From NCBI GenBank assembly GCA_028285035.1, contig JANQQF010000051.1:1-64000 (forward strand): DNA of 64,000 nucleotides, read 5' to 3'. Positions 8,762 through 17,474 of this stretch are shown piece after piece. Below the pieces are notes generated by a model that saw only the letters and a list, made by a program, of their open reading frames with translations, had not been told where the DNA came from and did no database searches. Position 1 is the first letter of the stretch. Every line of letters starts with the position of its first letter. A program made the position numbers and the translations under genes. Origin of the DNA: Phycisphaerae bacterium (lineage in GTDB: Bacteria; Chloroflexota; Anaerolineae; 4572-78; J111).

Positions 8762-9403
8762 ATGTCCATATTAACAAATCAGGCCACTGTCGCTTCAGAC
8801 CTGGAAGCAATCGTAGCCGGAAATTCAATCATAAAACCATCACCTGAGACCATTGATTTACTTCTCACCCGGCGCTCGGTGGTTGCAGCCAAACAGAGTG
8901 AACCAGGCCCAACCGCCGCAGAACTCGATATTATACTGCGATGTGCCACTCGCGTGCCCGATCACGCAAAGCTAACCCCGTGGCGTATCCAAGTTGTGCA
9001 AGGTGAGGCCCGCGAGCGATTGGGAGCACTTTTTGCGAACGTTTTTCGGGAGAATAATCCTGATGCCAGGGAAGAAAAAGTGGCGGTTGAATATCAACGA
9101 CCCCTACGTGCTCCTTTGGTGCTGATTGTAAGCACAAAAATCAATCATAAAGCCCCTATCCCCCACTGGGAGCAAATTTTATCAGGGGGTGCGGTTTGTC
9201 AGAATATTTTGATTGCCGCCACAGCCTTGGGGTATGCCTCACAATGGCTATCGGAGTGGCCGAATTACGACGAAACGATCAAAGACGCCTTGGGTATCAC
9301 CCGAACCGATGAAATTCTCGGCTTTATATACATCGGCAGTGCCAGCGAGAAACCTAAAGAACGGCCACGACCGATTCTAGAAGATGTAGTAGAATATTTG
9401 TAG
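8762..9403 (+). CDS. nitroreductase family protein (YdjA-like)
   Basis: A 213-residue FMN-dependent oxidoreductase of the compact YdjA type. Supporting segments are LLLTRRSVVAAKQSEPGP (FMN phosphate-binding RRS), RVPDHAKLTPWRIQVV, SGGAVCQNILIAATALGY (helix that packs on the flavin) and GFIYIGSASEKPKERPRP near the C terminus. The first ~25 residues before the domain are a non-conserved extension. ATG 8762 is preceded by AAAGGAGC. The true substrate is unknown. Flavin reductases next to siderophore genes sometimes reduce the ferric complex, but that is only suggested here by position. Confidence 0.85.
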   Translation: MSILTNQATVASDLEAIVAGNSIIKPSPETIDLLLTRRSVVAAKQSEPGPTAAELDIILRCATRVPDHAKLTPWRIQVVQGEARERLGALFANVFRENNPDAREEKVAVEYQRPLRAPLVLIVSTKINHKAPIPHWEQILSGGAVCQNILIAATALGYASQWLSEWPNYDETIKDALGITRTDEILGFIYIGSASEKPKERPRPILEDVVEYL

Positions 9404-9444
9404 GTAGTAGATATGAGAAATTTCATACGAGAAGGAGGCTTGCT

Positions 9445-9744
9445 ATGCCCGAAAAACCAATCCTTTCCCCTGAGCTTATTCGCCAAGCGGTTGAGCATAT
9501 GAATGAAGACCACAAAGAAAACCTACTCGATTATGCTCGCAACCTAGCGGGCTTAAGTTGGGCCGAAGAGGTAGAGATGCTCAACTTAGATGTTGAGGGA
9601 TTTGATCTGAATGTCAAGGGTGGCGATCAAACCGAACAGACCAGAATCACCTTTGACGAACCCTTAACCAAGCCCAATCAACTGCGCCCAGCGATAGTCG
9701 AGCTAGCCAAGCGGGCTAAGATTGCTTCATTAACTAATGATTAA
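9445..9744 (+). CDS. DUF2470 domain protein
   Basis: A 99-residue stand-alone DUF2470 domain. The signature is the N-terminal VEHMNEDHKENLLDYAR, followed by the EVEMLNLDVEGFDLNV strand pair and ITFDEPLT near the end. In larger proteins this domain follows a split-barrel and is linked to heme handling (HugZ/HutZ-like) or glutamyl-tRNA reductase binding; alone its role is not established. A strong AGAAGGAGG site precedes ATG 9445. It sits 41 bases after the nitroreductase, so an operon is likely, in line with an iron or heme theme. Confidence 0.82.
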   Translation: MPEKPILSPELIRQAVEHMNEDHKENLLDYARNLAGLSWAEEVEMLNLDVEGFDLNVKGGDQTEQTRITFDEPLTKPNQLRPAIVELAKRAKIASLTND

Positions 9745-9768
9745 ACCTGATTCAAAATTGAGGTACTT

Positions 9769-10005
9769 ATGAAACGATATCATTCAGTTGCATCACAGAC
9801 ATGGGATTGGTTTCAGGAGTGGCTTGCCGTACATCGGCTTCTGTCAACGCCGCTCTACCCAACAATCCAAGACCCTTTTTCTTGGGAGTATGAGCGATTG
9901 TTGATAACAGGCACACCAGATCAGACTGGCCACACGCTTCCATCAATTCTTGATGACCCGTTTTTTGATACGTTATTTGACGATTTTCAATCGTCAAATA
10001 ACTAA
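9769..10005 (+). CDS. small protein of unknown function
   Basis: A 78-residue frame starting at ATG 9769, 24 bases after the DUF2470 gene, with TTGAGG about 8 bases upstream. It is aromatic and acidic (WDWFQEWL at the start, DDPFFDTLFDD near the end) with no motif I recognise. The opposite strand also carries a long frame here. I prefer this one because of its ribosome site and operon spacing. Confidence 0.4.
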   Translation: MKRYHSVASQTWDWFQEWLAVHRLLSTPLYPTIQDPFSWEYERLLITGTPDQTGHTLPSILDDPFFDTLFDDFQSSNN

Positions 10006-10138
10006 ATAAAACACGGATCTCAACTGAAGATTCTGGAATTATCAGGCATATCCGACTATCAATCGATGGTGTTGTTCTCCGAAAATTAGTAGTAAAAGTT
10101 GATCGATTCAAAATAAAATTTCAAAAAGGAGAAAGAAA

Positions 10139-10324
10139 ATGGACGAAAAAATTGAAGTGACCTTGGAAATTCAAAGTGATCAAAAGGCGTGGTTGGAAAA
10201 AATGGTTGAGCAGTATGACGTTGAGGACTCAGGAAAAGCCTTGCGGATTTTGCTCGATTACGCCATGACCGAAGCAGATACCGAAGAACTCTTTGAAAAC
10301 ATTCGCTGTAATCACTGCGGCTAA
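10139..10324 (+). CDS. small ribbon-helix-helix-like protein with C-terminal CxxC
   Basis: A 61-residue protein with a well-placed AAAAGGAGAAAG site before ATG 10139. The first part alternates like a beta strand (KIEVTLEIQSDQKAWL), followed by two predicted helices (YDVEDSGKALRILLDYAM, EADTEELFENI). It ends in RCNHCG, a CxxC pair at the extreme C terminus. The strand-helix-helix layout resembles ribbon-helix-helix repressors, while the CxxC tail could bind metal or be redox active. It lies 11 bases before the MFS gene and is surely co-transcribed with it. Confidence 0.65.
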   Translation: MDEKIEVTLEIQSDQKAWLEKMVEQYDVEDSGKALRILLDYAMTEADTEELFENIRCNHCG

Positions 10325-10335
10325 GGAGCAATTCG

Positions 10336-11601
10336 GTGAACCTGCAAGATGCTGAACAACGCAAAAAAATGATCCTGCTGGGGGGATTGTACATCACCCA
10401 ATTTCTAGGATTGGGGTTTATTATAACCGCCGTCCCCACCATTATGCGGGAAAATGGGGCCAGTTTAGATGATATTGCCTGGATTTATGCCCTCGGTCTG
10501 ATCTGGGCAATCAAATTCATCTGGGCACCCTTGATTGACCGCTACGGCTCTAAACGTCATGGGCATTATCGAAGTTGGTTGATTGTATTACAAAGCCTGA
10601 TTATCATCTCACTGGTAGCAGCGGCATTTTTTGACATCAACAGTCAAATGTCAATCCTGGCTGTCTTTTTCGCCTTAGTATCTATTTTTTCAGCAACACA
10701 GGACATTGCTGCGGATGCTTTGGCCGTGACAGTGCTCCAACCAGAGGAGCGAGGGTTAGGCAACAGTATTCAAACAGCGGGTGGATTTATCGGCAATATC
10801 ATCGGTGGTGGGGTTGTCCTGATTGCTTATGCTTGGCTTGGCTGGACCGCGAGTCTCTTGATCTTAGCAGCGGGAACGGCGATTCCGTTATTGAACATAT
10901 TACGGCATCGGGAGCAACCTGCCCCGGCTGATGCCCGTGAGGAAAAAGTCAATTTCAAAGATTTGTGGCGTTTCTTCCAACGACCACGCATTGGGCAGTG
11001 GGTCGTCATCTTGATTAGTTATGGCTTGGCCATCTCCATTGCCTATGCCTTGATAAATCCGATGTTGGTTGATCTGGGCTGGACCTTGGACCGAATTGGC
11101 TTCGCCACAAACATTCTTGGCTCAATCTTTGCGATTGTTGGCGCGGCCATTGCCGGGACGCTGGTCCAGTATATCGGACGAAAGGCGGCCATGTTACTCA
11201 CGGGGTTGTTTGCCACTATTTCAATCGCTGGCTTGTATCTCCCAGCCCAAGGCACAGATAGCACGTTGCTCATCTACGCCTGTTTAGGTTTGATGATGTT
11301 AGCCTATGGGGCTAGCGTAACCATCTTGGCCACCCTGGCGATGGACAAATGTGATCCTTCTGTTGCCGCCACAGATTATACTGTCCAGTATTCTCTCTAC
11401 TCATTTTTGAGCTTTGTTTTCAGCGGCTTTGCTCTAGCCTTTGCCGAGTCAGTCGGCTATTCCAATATCTTAACCGCAGCTATCGTGATTGGGTTAATCT
11501 CATTGGTCTTTGTCTGGTTCTATAACGACTTTGCTCCTGCTGTTGGTGAGCTTTCGGCAAATGTACAAAGCAGCGATGGGCCAGTGTTAGTGGAAGGGTA
11601 A
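10336..11601 (+). CDS. MFS transporter, RhtX/FptX (AmpG-like) family
   Basis: A 421-residue polytopic membrane protein with about 12 hydrophobic segments. The N-terminal stretch GLGFIITAVPTIMRENGASL, then AIKFIWAPLIDRYGSKRHGHYRSW, is characteristic of the AmpG/PAT group that includes the siderophore importers RhtX and FptX. The DIAADALAV motif in helix 4-5 fits the same group. GTG 10336 has AAGGAG 7 bases upstream. Within this neighbourhood a role in moving a ferric siderophore across the inner membrane is the best inference. A muropeptide permease is the main alternative. Confidence 0.75.
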   Translation: MNLQDAEQRKKMILLGGLYITQFLGLGFIITAVPTIMRENGASLDDIAWIYALGLIWAIKFIWAPLIDRYGSKRHGHYRSWLIVLQSLIIISLVAAAFFDINSQMSILAVFFALVSIFSATQDIAADALAVTVLQPEERGLGNSIQTAGGFIGNIIGGGVVLIAYAWLGWTASLLILAAGTAIPLLNILRHREQPAPADAREEKVNFKDLWRFFQRPRIGQWVVILISYGLAISIAYALINPMLVDLGWTLDRIGFATNILGSIFAIVGAAIAGTLVQYIGRKAAMLLTGLFATISIAGLYLPAQGTDSTLLIYACLGLMMLAYGASVTILATLAMDKCDPSVAATDYTVQYSLYSFLSFVFSGFALAFAESVGYSNILTAAIVIGLISLVFVWFYNDFAPAVGELSANVQSSDGPVLVEG

Positions 11602-11741
11602 ATTCGTCATTTGTCAGGGGTCACAACAAGAGGGGTAGCACCACAGTAAAGCGTGATGAAGAGAAAGGATAGATAAATTTGAAAAAAAGGGGTTCACCCT
11701 GCAAACTGGAGGTTGCGAAACCAAACCCAGGAGAGCAAGCG

Positions 11742-12461
11742 GTGAACCCACAAAATGTATTTTGCCCTAATCTGGATTGTCCGGCAAGAGGACAGGCCAA
11801 TGCTGACAATATCAGCGTCCATAGCTTGAAAGAGCAACGCTATCGATGTGATGTTTGTGAAACGACTTTTGCAGCGAGCAAAGGAACCATATTTTATCAG
11901 CTCAAAACGGATGCGCAGGTAGTGATGATCGTGATCGCCTTGCTGGTGAACGGATGTCCCGTACAAGCGATCGTGGCGGCCTATGGCTTTGATGAACGAA
12001 CGGTCAAAAAGTGGTGGCAACGGGCCGGTGAGCACTGCCAGCAGGTGCACGAGCAGGTGGTGGGTCAAAGCCAACTTGATTTGGGCCAGGTCCAGGCCGA
12101 TGAAATCAAAGTCAAAACACAAAGGGGCACGATCTGGCTGGCGATGGCGGTGATGGTCTCGACCCGACTGTGGGTGGGGGGCGTTATCAGCCCCCAGCGA
12201 GACAAAGTCTTGATCCAGGCCTTGGCCGATCAGATTCGAGCGGTGGCCCTGTGTCGACCGCTGCTGTTGGCCGTCGATGGTTTGCCGAGTTATGTTCGAG
12301 CTTTTCAACGAGCTTTTCGCTCTAAAGTACCTCGGGCAGGCCAATTGGGACGTTGCCGACTTCAGGCTTGGCCGCAAGTGGCTATCGTTCAGGTGGTCAA
12401 ACGACGAACGGTCGGTCAATTGACGATTGAGCGGCGGATTGTTCAGGGGGCACCCAGATGA
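11742..12461 (+). CDS. IS1-like transposase, first frame (zinc ribbon, HTH, first two catalytic Asp)
   Basis: 239 residues from GTG 11742, chosen for AGGAG 8 bases upstream; an in-frame TTG at 11679 also exists. It carries a four-Cys ribbon (CPNLDC ... YRCDVCETTF), an HTH (AIVAAYGFDERTVKKWWQRA), then QADEIKVKTQRGTIWLA with the first catalytic Asp and LLLAVDGLPSYVRAF with the second. The frame ends with TGA inside ATGA at 12458-12461. The final catalytic Glu is not in this frame, so this product alone should not be catalytic. Confidence 0.82.
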   Translation: MNPQNVFCPNLDCPARGQANADNISVHSLKEQRYRCDVCETTFAASKGTIFYQLKTDAQVVMIVIALLVNGCPVQAIVAAYGFDERTVKKWWQRAGEHCQQVHEQVVGQSQLDLGQVQADEIKVKTQRGTIWLAMAVMVSTRLWVGGVISPQRDKVLIQALADQIRAVALCRPLLLAVDGLPSYVRAFQRAFRSKVPRAGQLGRCRLQAWPQVAIVQVVKRRTVGQLTIERRIVQGAPR

Positions 12462-12862
12462 TTAAGCATATCATCCAAGCCAGCCAAGGACAAGGTGTGA
12501 TTAACACTGCTTTTATTGAGCGGCTGAATGCCACTTTCCGCCAACGTCTGTCCTGTTTGACCCGCCGCACTCGAACTTTGGCTCGTCAGCCTCAAACCCT
12601 GCAGGCGGGAATGTACGTATTGGGTTGTGTCTACAACTTTTGTACCTATCATCAATCGTTACGGATTCCCTTTTATTTGCCTAACCGTCGACAGCGCTGG
12701 TTGAAACGGACCCCGGCCATTGCCGCCGGGTTGACTGATCATCCCTGGACCATCCAAGAACTCTTTCTCTTCAAGGTGCCTCCGCCTCGCTGGTCCCCAC
12801 CTAAGCGGCGTGGTCGTCACTCTATAGAGACTTTACGCTTGATCCAACAATGGTCTAACTGA
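12458..12862 (+). CDS. IS1-like transposase, second frame (catalytic Glu region)
   Basis: 134 residues in the -1 frame relative to the first, overlapping it by ATGA. It begins MIKHIIQASQGQGVINTAF and immediately gives IERLNATFRQRLSCLTRRTR, the segment that holds the catalytic Glu in IS1 transposases. A C-terminal tail of basic and aromatic residues follows. A G5 run (12446-12450) lies just before the overlap and might allow a -1 shift, but it is not a standard slippery heptamer. Expression could be by frameshifting or by translational coupling at ATGA. Confidence 0.75.
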   Translation: MIKHIIQASQGQGVINTAFIERLNATFRQRLSCLTRRTRTLARQPQTLQAGMYVLGCVYNFCTYHQSLRIPFYLPNRRQRWLKRTPAIAAGLTDHPWTIQELFLFKVPPPRWSPPKRRGRHSIETLRLIQQWSN

Positions 12863-12954
12863 CCACGCTTTACTGTGGTGCTACCCAACAAGAGGTAAAT
12901 TAGCAAAAATACAACAAATGATTAATGACAGATGACTAGGGATAATCAACAACA

Positions 12955-13956
12955 ATGCGACGTTACGATCTAAAAACAGATGCCTCCTTCTACGAGGCGA
13001 TGCAAGATTATAACCAACGAATTGAAGAGGATTTATTTGGTAGCAACGAATGGCACCTAGACACACCAAGCTGTAACGGTATGGTCTCAAACTTACGCTT
13101 ACTTGAGGGTGTAGCGATTACCCTATTCGATATTGTCACGTACAAGCCTGTTGCCTTTACCAGTAATATTGCCTCACCACGCCTAATCGAACTTGGCTTT
13201 GTTACCTCAGGCGTGATTGAGATGAACATTCAAGGCTGCCGACGCGAATTTGACGCGCTGGCAGGACAAAATTATCTAACGATGATTGAGGGTGATCTTT
13301 CTGTAAAAACGGTCGCCCCTGCAGGCCAGCGCGTACAGCTAGTCGAAATCCGCTTTACCCCAGAAGCGCTTGATCAATATTGTCACAAAGTCGGGCAGAT
13401 AGTGCCAAAACATCTAGCGCAATGCTACACTAAAACAAATGTTGCTCCATACAAATATTCAAGTGTCTTGACCTCAGAAATGCGTGGGTTGGTTCGAGAT
13501 ATCTTTAGCAATTCGCCCAAACATCGAGCCAGTTCTCTTTTTCTGGAAAGTAAATGTTTAGATTTGGCAGCCAACTATTTCACATTTGCCAATGATCGAA
13601 TCCCTACGACCTCAACGACCCTCTCTCCCCGTGACATCGAGCGAGTTCGCGAAGCCCGTCACATTTTATCAAAACGGATGGCTGATCCCCCCTCGCTTAT
13701 GGAGTTGGCTCGCTTGGTTAATCTAAATGATTTCAAACTCAAGCTCGGCTTCAAGCAGGCGTATGGTACAACGGCGTATGGGTATTTGAAGGAAATTCGA
13801 TTGCAGCAGGGATTAACGCTGTTACGGGACCATAAAAAATCCGTAACAGAAACGGCCTTCACCGTCGGCTATCAAAACATTGGCGATTTTGGTATCGCCT
13901 TTAAGCGTCGCTTTGGTATCTCTCCAAAATATGCCCAACTCGTAAAAAATCCGTAA
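12955..13956 (+). CDS. AraC-family regulator, PchR-like
   Basis: A 333-residue regulator. The N-terminal two thirds form a ligand-sensing region (IELGFVTSGVIEMNIQG ... GQNYLTMIEGDLSVKTVAPA) like that of PchR, the siderophore-sensing AraC protein. The C-terminal ~100 residues hold both HTH motifs. The first is in LMELARLVNLNDFKLKLGFK, the second in SVTETAFTVGYQNIGDFGIA followed by FKRRFGISPKYAQ. ATG 12955 has only a weak AGGGA upstream. PchR family members activate siderophore uptake genes when bound to ferric siderophore. By position it probably controls this island, though the IS insertion now lies just upstream. Confidence 0.85.
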   Translation: MRRYDLKTDASFYEAMQDYNQRIEEDLFGSNEWHLDTPSCNGMVSNLRLLEGVAITLFDIVTYKPVAFTSNIASPRLIELGFVTSGVIEMNIQGCRREFDALAGQNYLTMIEGDLSVKTVAPAGQRVQLVEIRFTPEALDQYCHKVGQIVPKHLAQCYTKTNVAPYKYSSVLTSEMRGLVRDIFSNSPKHRASSLFLESKCLDLAANYFTFANDRIPTTSTTLSPRDIERVREARHILSKRMADPPSLMELARLVNLNDFKLKLGFKQAYGTTAYGYLKEIRLQQGLTLLRDHKKSVTETAFTVGYQNIGDFGIAFKRRFGISPKYAQLVKNP

Positions 13957-14078
13957 TTCGGTAGTTTTTGCTCGCTTGATCGCGTAAATTAAAGGCAATT
14001 GATATTTGTCAGCCGTCACAGTTTTTTGTTGTTTTAGACAAAATTGTGATCTCTGACCAAAAGAGAAGGACAAATATA

Positions 14079-15401
14079 ATGCCAAAATTTACGAATAACC
14101 AAGCGTTTTACGCCATTATGTTCGGCCAGCTTGTTTCCACAGTTGGTTCAAGCATGACCCGTTTTGGTTTAGGGATTTGGGTCTTAACTGAAACGGGTGA
14201 TACCACCGCCTTTACCATTCTCCTCTTCTTTGCGGTCTTGCCACTGGGCCTAGGCTCGCTTTTTGCCGGACCACTCGTCGACCGTTGGGATCGGCGCTGG
14301 GTGCTGATTATGGGAAATGTGATCGCCAGCCTCAGCACCCTGGTGGTCGCCATCCTCTTTTATCTCGACGCCCTGGCGATCTGGCACCTCTACATTGCCC
14401 TCACCATCAATGGGGTGGCAAACGCATTCATCTTACCTGCCCTTGAAGCCAGCATTCCTATGTTGGTTCCCAAAGATCAACTGGATCGGGCGGCAGGATT
14501 AACCCAGATGATCCAGGCCCTTGAAGTTATTGTAGGGCCAGCCCTAGCAGGTCTCCTGATTGGGTCTTGGGGGCTGGGTGCAATTTTTATCACGGACTTT
14601 GTAACCTTTGGGGCCAGCATCTTAGCCTTGCTTCTATCGATCATTCCCCAACCAACCCGTGAACTTGAACAGGACGGACAAAAATCTTTGTGGCAGGAAT
14701 TTATCTTTGGCGTCAACTACATTCGAGAACGTCCTGCTTTTATGTATCTGATGGGGTTTGTCACTATGACCATGTTTCTCATGCCAGGCATCGGATATGC
14801 CTTGATTACCCCTTTGATCTTAACCTTTAGCACTGAAGAAGCCGCCGGATTTGTTGTCTCTGGCTTTGGCGTTGGGGCCTTGGTTGCTGGCATTTTGCTC
14901 ACAGTTTGGGGCGGGCCAGAAAGACGGATGGATGGTATTTTAGGGGCAATGGTCTTTGCCAGCCTTGGAGCTATCCTGGCTGGCCTGTACGAGTCAAGCT
15001 GGCTAATCGCTGGGGGGATGTTGATGATCGGCATTGCCTTCGTCTTTATGATCGGCTTAAACCGAGTGATCTGGCAAGTCAAGGCCGCCCCCGAAATTCT
15101 CGGCCGCATATTCGCCCTCCGGGTCGCTCTTGGCGTTGGAGCGCAGGCCTTTGGGATATTGATTGCCGGCCCACTGGCCGAGCAAATCTTTGAACCGCTG
15201 ATGAGCGAAGACGGGGCCTTGGCAACCAACGTCGGGCAACTTATCGGCACTGGGCCGGGCCGGGGCATGGCCCTGATGTATATCTTACTTGGCGTTTTAT
15301 TGATTGCACTAGTTATCGTCTCCATCCTGATCCGGCGAATAAGATTATTGGAGGACGATATTCCAGATTATGTTGCTCCGACGTCAGTTCCAGCACATTA
15401 A
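14079..15401 (+). CDS. MFS exporter, EntS-like (MFS_3)
   Basis: A 440-residue polytopic protein. GQLVSTVGSSMTRFGLGIWV, then LPLGLGSLFAGPLVDRWDRR and the acidic helix LEASIPMLVPKDQLDRAAGL, are the hallmarks of the MFS_3 group that includes the enterobactin exporter EntS. ATG 14079 follows AAGAGAAGGA by 8 bases; a GTG at 14046 is a poorer choice. The gene lies between the AraC regulator and the ABC pair on the same strand. Siderophore export is plausible, but no siderophore synthesis genes are in the window, so a drug-export role remains possible. Confidence 0.8.
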   Translation: MPKFTNNQAFYAIMFGQLVSTVGSSMTRFGLGIWVLTETGDTTAFTILLFFAVLPLGLGSLFAGPLVDRWDRRWVLIMGNVIASLSTLVVAILFYLDALAIWHLYIALTINGVANAFILPALEASIPMLVPKDQLDRAAGLTQMIQALEVIVGPALAGLLIGSWGLGAIFITDFVTFGASILALLLSIIPQPTRELEQDGQKSLWQEFIFGVNYIRERPAFMYLMGFVTMTMFLMPGIGYALITPLILTFSTEEAAGFVVSGFGVGALVAGILLTVWGGPERRMDGILGAMVFASLGAILAGLYESSWLIAGGMLMIGIAFVFMIGLNRVIWQVKAAPEILGRIFALRVALGVGAQAFGILIAGPLAEQIFEPLMSEDGALATNVGQLIGTGPGRGMALMYILLGVLLIALVIVSILIRRIRLLEDDIPDYVAPTSVPAH

Positions 15402-15527
15402 TTGAAATACGGGTATCCCTTACCTAATTTGGAGTCTCGTACCGAAACTGAGTTTGGACACCAGTCGAAAAAATAGGCCAGAAGCCTGTCTTACAAACTT
15501 GTTTGACCAACAAAGGATGAATGACGA

Positions 15528-17327
15528 ATGACAAATAACAAAGAACCAATGATAGAAACCAAAGAGCTATCACTATGGGAAATTATTGCCCCCGTAAAAA
15601 AATCAATCTACATTGGGATGGCTATGTCCGCTATCAGTGGGATAGCCTGGATGATTGCCCTGGTCCTCATCCGACCAATTGCCCAAACCCTGTTGGCCGA
15701 TACCCCGGATGTAACTTGGCTGTGGCAGTTGTGGGGTATCACCCTGGGCGTGCTTATTATCGGATTCGTGTTGCGGGTGCTTTCATTCAAATGGTCACAC
15801 CTCGGCGCCTTTGAGCTTGAAGAAATTTTGCGAACGCAACTAACCGCACACTTAGCCAAAGTGCCGTTGGGCTATGTTATCAACAGTGGCTCAGGCACGC
15901 TCAAAAAGATATTGCTGGATGATGTCAAAAATCTGCACGCGTTTGTGGCTGATAGCACCCCCCTCATCGCCCGAGGCTACACCACCCCCGTGGTTGCCCT
16001 GATTCTCATGTTTGTGGTTGATTGGCGGATGGCCTTGATCTCGCTTGCCATCTTTCCGATTGGGATGATGGCGATGCGACTCGCTTTCAAAGACTACGCC
16101 AAGGAACGAGATGCATATGATGCGGCCAATGAACGGATCAACCAGACGATTGTAGAATACGTTCAAGGAATGCAAGTGGTCCGCACCTTTGATGATGGGA
16201 CCTCCTCCTTCACCCGCTATCGAGATGCCTTGACTGAGGCCACCCAATCAACCCGCGCTTGGGCCGAACGAACCCGTATGGGAGCCTTTATTGCTCGGAC
16301 CCTATTTGCGGCACTACCAACGTTGGCAGTTATCGTTCCCGTTGGTGCCTGGCTAATCCAACGTGGATCGCTCGATATTCCGACCTTCTTGATGTTTATC
16401 TTCCTGGCTCCAACCGTGGCTGAGGCGATTGTGCCAATGATCTGGCTCTCTCATTTGATCAATATGGCCTCAGCCGGAGCCAAGCGCATTGGCTACTTGC
16501 TGGCCGAGCCAGTTTTAGCCGAGCCAGTCACCTTTCGACTACCAACGAACGACAGCATTCGTTTTGAAAATGTGACCTTCACCTACCCAGAGCGCAAAAC
16601 ACCTGCTCTGGAAAATGTGAGTTTGAACATTTCAGAAGGCACAGTCACCGCCTTAGTCGGGCCATCCGGGGCGGGCAAGAGCACGGTGGCTCGGCTTATT
16701 CCCCGCTTTTGGGATATCGATGAAGGAGCCGTGCTAGTAGGTGATGTGGATATCCGCCACATTCGTAGCGAAGATTTAATGCGGCATGTTAGCTTTGTTT
16801 TTCAAAACCCATTCCTGCTACAGGATACCATCCGAGAAAACATACGGCTAGGTAAACCAGAAGCCACCGATGAAGAGATTGAAGCTGCAGCCAGAGCTGC
16901 CCAAGCCCACGAATTTATCATCAACGAGTTACCCAACGGCTATGACACCAAAGCAGGTGACCGAGGCACACGTCTCTCTGGCGGACAGCGGCAACGTATT
17001 ACGATTGCTCGGGCCATTTTACAAAATAGTCCCATTGTTGTCCTCGATGAAGCAACCGCCTTTGCTGACCCTGAAAATGAAGCAAAAATCCACGCGGCCA
17101 TCGCCAACCTGACCAAGGGAAAAACATTGATCGTTGTGGCTCATCGCCTCTCAACCATTCGAGACGCCCATCAGATTGTGGTGTTTGACAAAGGCAAGGT
17201 TGTCGAGCATGGCACACACGATGATTTGGTGAACGCTGGTGGGGTCTACACGAATCTGTGGGCTAGATTTGAAGAGGCCCAAGGTTGGGGATTGCGTCAA
17301 GGCAAGCGGGAATTGGCTACCATCTGA
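15528..17327 (+). CDS. fused permease-ATPase ABC transporter, YbtP/IrtA-like half
   Basis: A 599-residue half-transporter: six hydrophobic segments over residues 25-320, then a nucleotide-binding domain. Walker A is GPSGAGKST near residue 379, the signature is LSGGQRQR near 483, Walker B is IVVLDEAT near 502 and the switch His is in AHRLST. Although the fold is exporter-like, the closest known context for such a pair next to a PchR-type regulator is YbtPQ and IrtAB, which import ferric siderophores. An unusual feature is the DEATAFADPENE stretch after Walker B, a YbtP-type signature in my recollection. It should pair with the gene at 17475. Confidence 0.85.
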   Translation: MTNNKEPMIETKELSLWEIIAPVKKSIYIGMAMSAISGIAWMIALVLIRPIAQTLLADTPDVTWLWQLWGITLGVLIIGFVLRVLSFKWSHLGAFELEEILRTQLTAHLAKVPLGYVINSGSGTLKKILLDDVKNLHAFVADSTPLIARGYTTPVVALILMFVVDWRMALISLAIFPIGMMAMRLAFKDYAKERDAYDAANERINQTIVEYVQGMQVVRTFDDGTSSFTRYRDALTEATQSTRAWAERTRMGAFIARTLFAALPTLAVIVPVGAWLIQRGSLDIPTFLMFIFLAPTVAEAIVPMIWLSHLINMASAGAKRIGYLLAEPVLAEPVTFRLPTNDSIRFENVTFTYPERKTPALENVSLNISEGTVTALVGPSGAGKSTVARLIPRFWDIDEGAVLVGDVDIRHIRSEDLMRHVSFVFQNPFLLQDTIRENIRLGKPEATDEEIEAAARAAQAHEFIINELPNGYDTKAGDRGTRLSGGQRQRITIARAILQNSPIVVLDEATAFADPENEAKIHAAIANLTKGKTLIVVAHRLSTIRDAHQIVVFDKGKVVEHGTHDDLVNAGGVYTNLWARFEEAQGWGLRQGKRELATI

Positions 17328-17332
17328 AAACA

Positions 17333-17395
17333 GTAATTAGTAAATGGTAATTGGTAATTTCGTAAGCGTCAGAGACATTACCATTTACTAATTAC
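17333..17395. repeat. 18-base inverted repeat hairpin
   Basis: GTAATTAGTAAATGGTAA at 17333-17350 is the exact complement of 17378-17395, with a 27-base loop. It sits in the gap between the two ABC genes, which are otherwise expected to be co-transcribed. The arms are AT-rich and no T-run follows, so it may be a processing or attenuation structure rather than a simple terminator. Confidence 0.7.
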
Positions 17396-17474
17396 ACTTA
17401 CGTTGATAACTGAACAGGGTGTTATATTTAAATTGATTTCACTATAGCCGTGAGTTATTTGTAGAGGATAAATC

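Larger units (their letters stand above)
11633..12886. mobile_element. complete IS1-like insertion sequence, 1,254 bp
   Basis: The element is bounded by perfect 23-base inverted repeats (GGGTAGCACCACAGTAAAGC plus GTG) at 11633-11655 and 12864-12886. It is flanked by an exact 8-base target duplication, AACAAGAG, at 11625-11632 and 12887-12894; the following G extends the match to 9 if counted. Inside are two overlapping frames encoding a zinc ribbon, a helix-turn-helix and a DDE transposase. An 8-9 base duplication and the two-frame layout are typical of IS1. It separates the MFS gene from the AraC regulator and falls between short inverted words (GTCATTTGTC and GACAGATGAC) that flanked the original site. 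Perfect ends suggest a recent insertion. Confidence 0.9.

Noticed and set aside
9767..10111. 114-codon minus-strand frame opposite the small gene at 9769
   Set aside because: It lacks a ribosome site and conflicts with the operon direction. The plus-strand frame is the better, though still weak, candidate.
11694..12419. 241-codon minus-strand frame across the IS
   Set aside because: The plus-strand frame has the zinc ribbon and the first two DDE residues. The antisense frame shows no motif and is a shadow.
14717..15325. 202-codon minus-strand frame inside the EntS-like gene
   Set aside because: It is an antisense shadow of a membrane-protein gene, Pro/Ile/Lys/Ala-rich with no motif.
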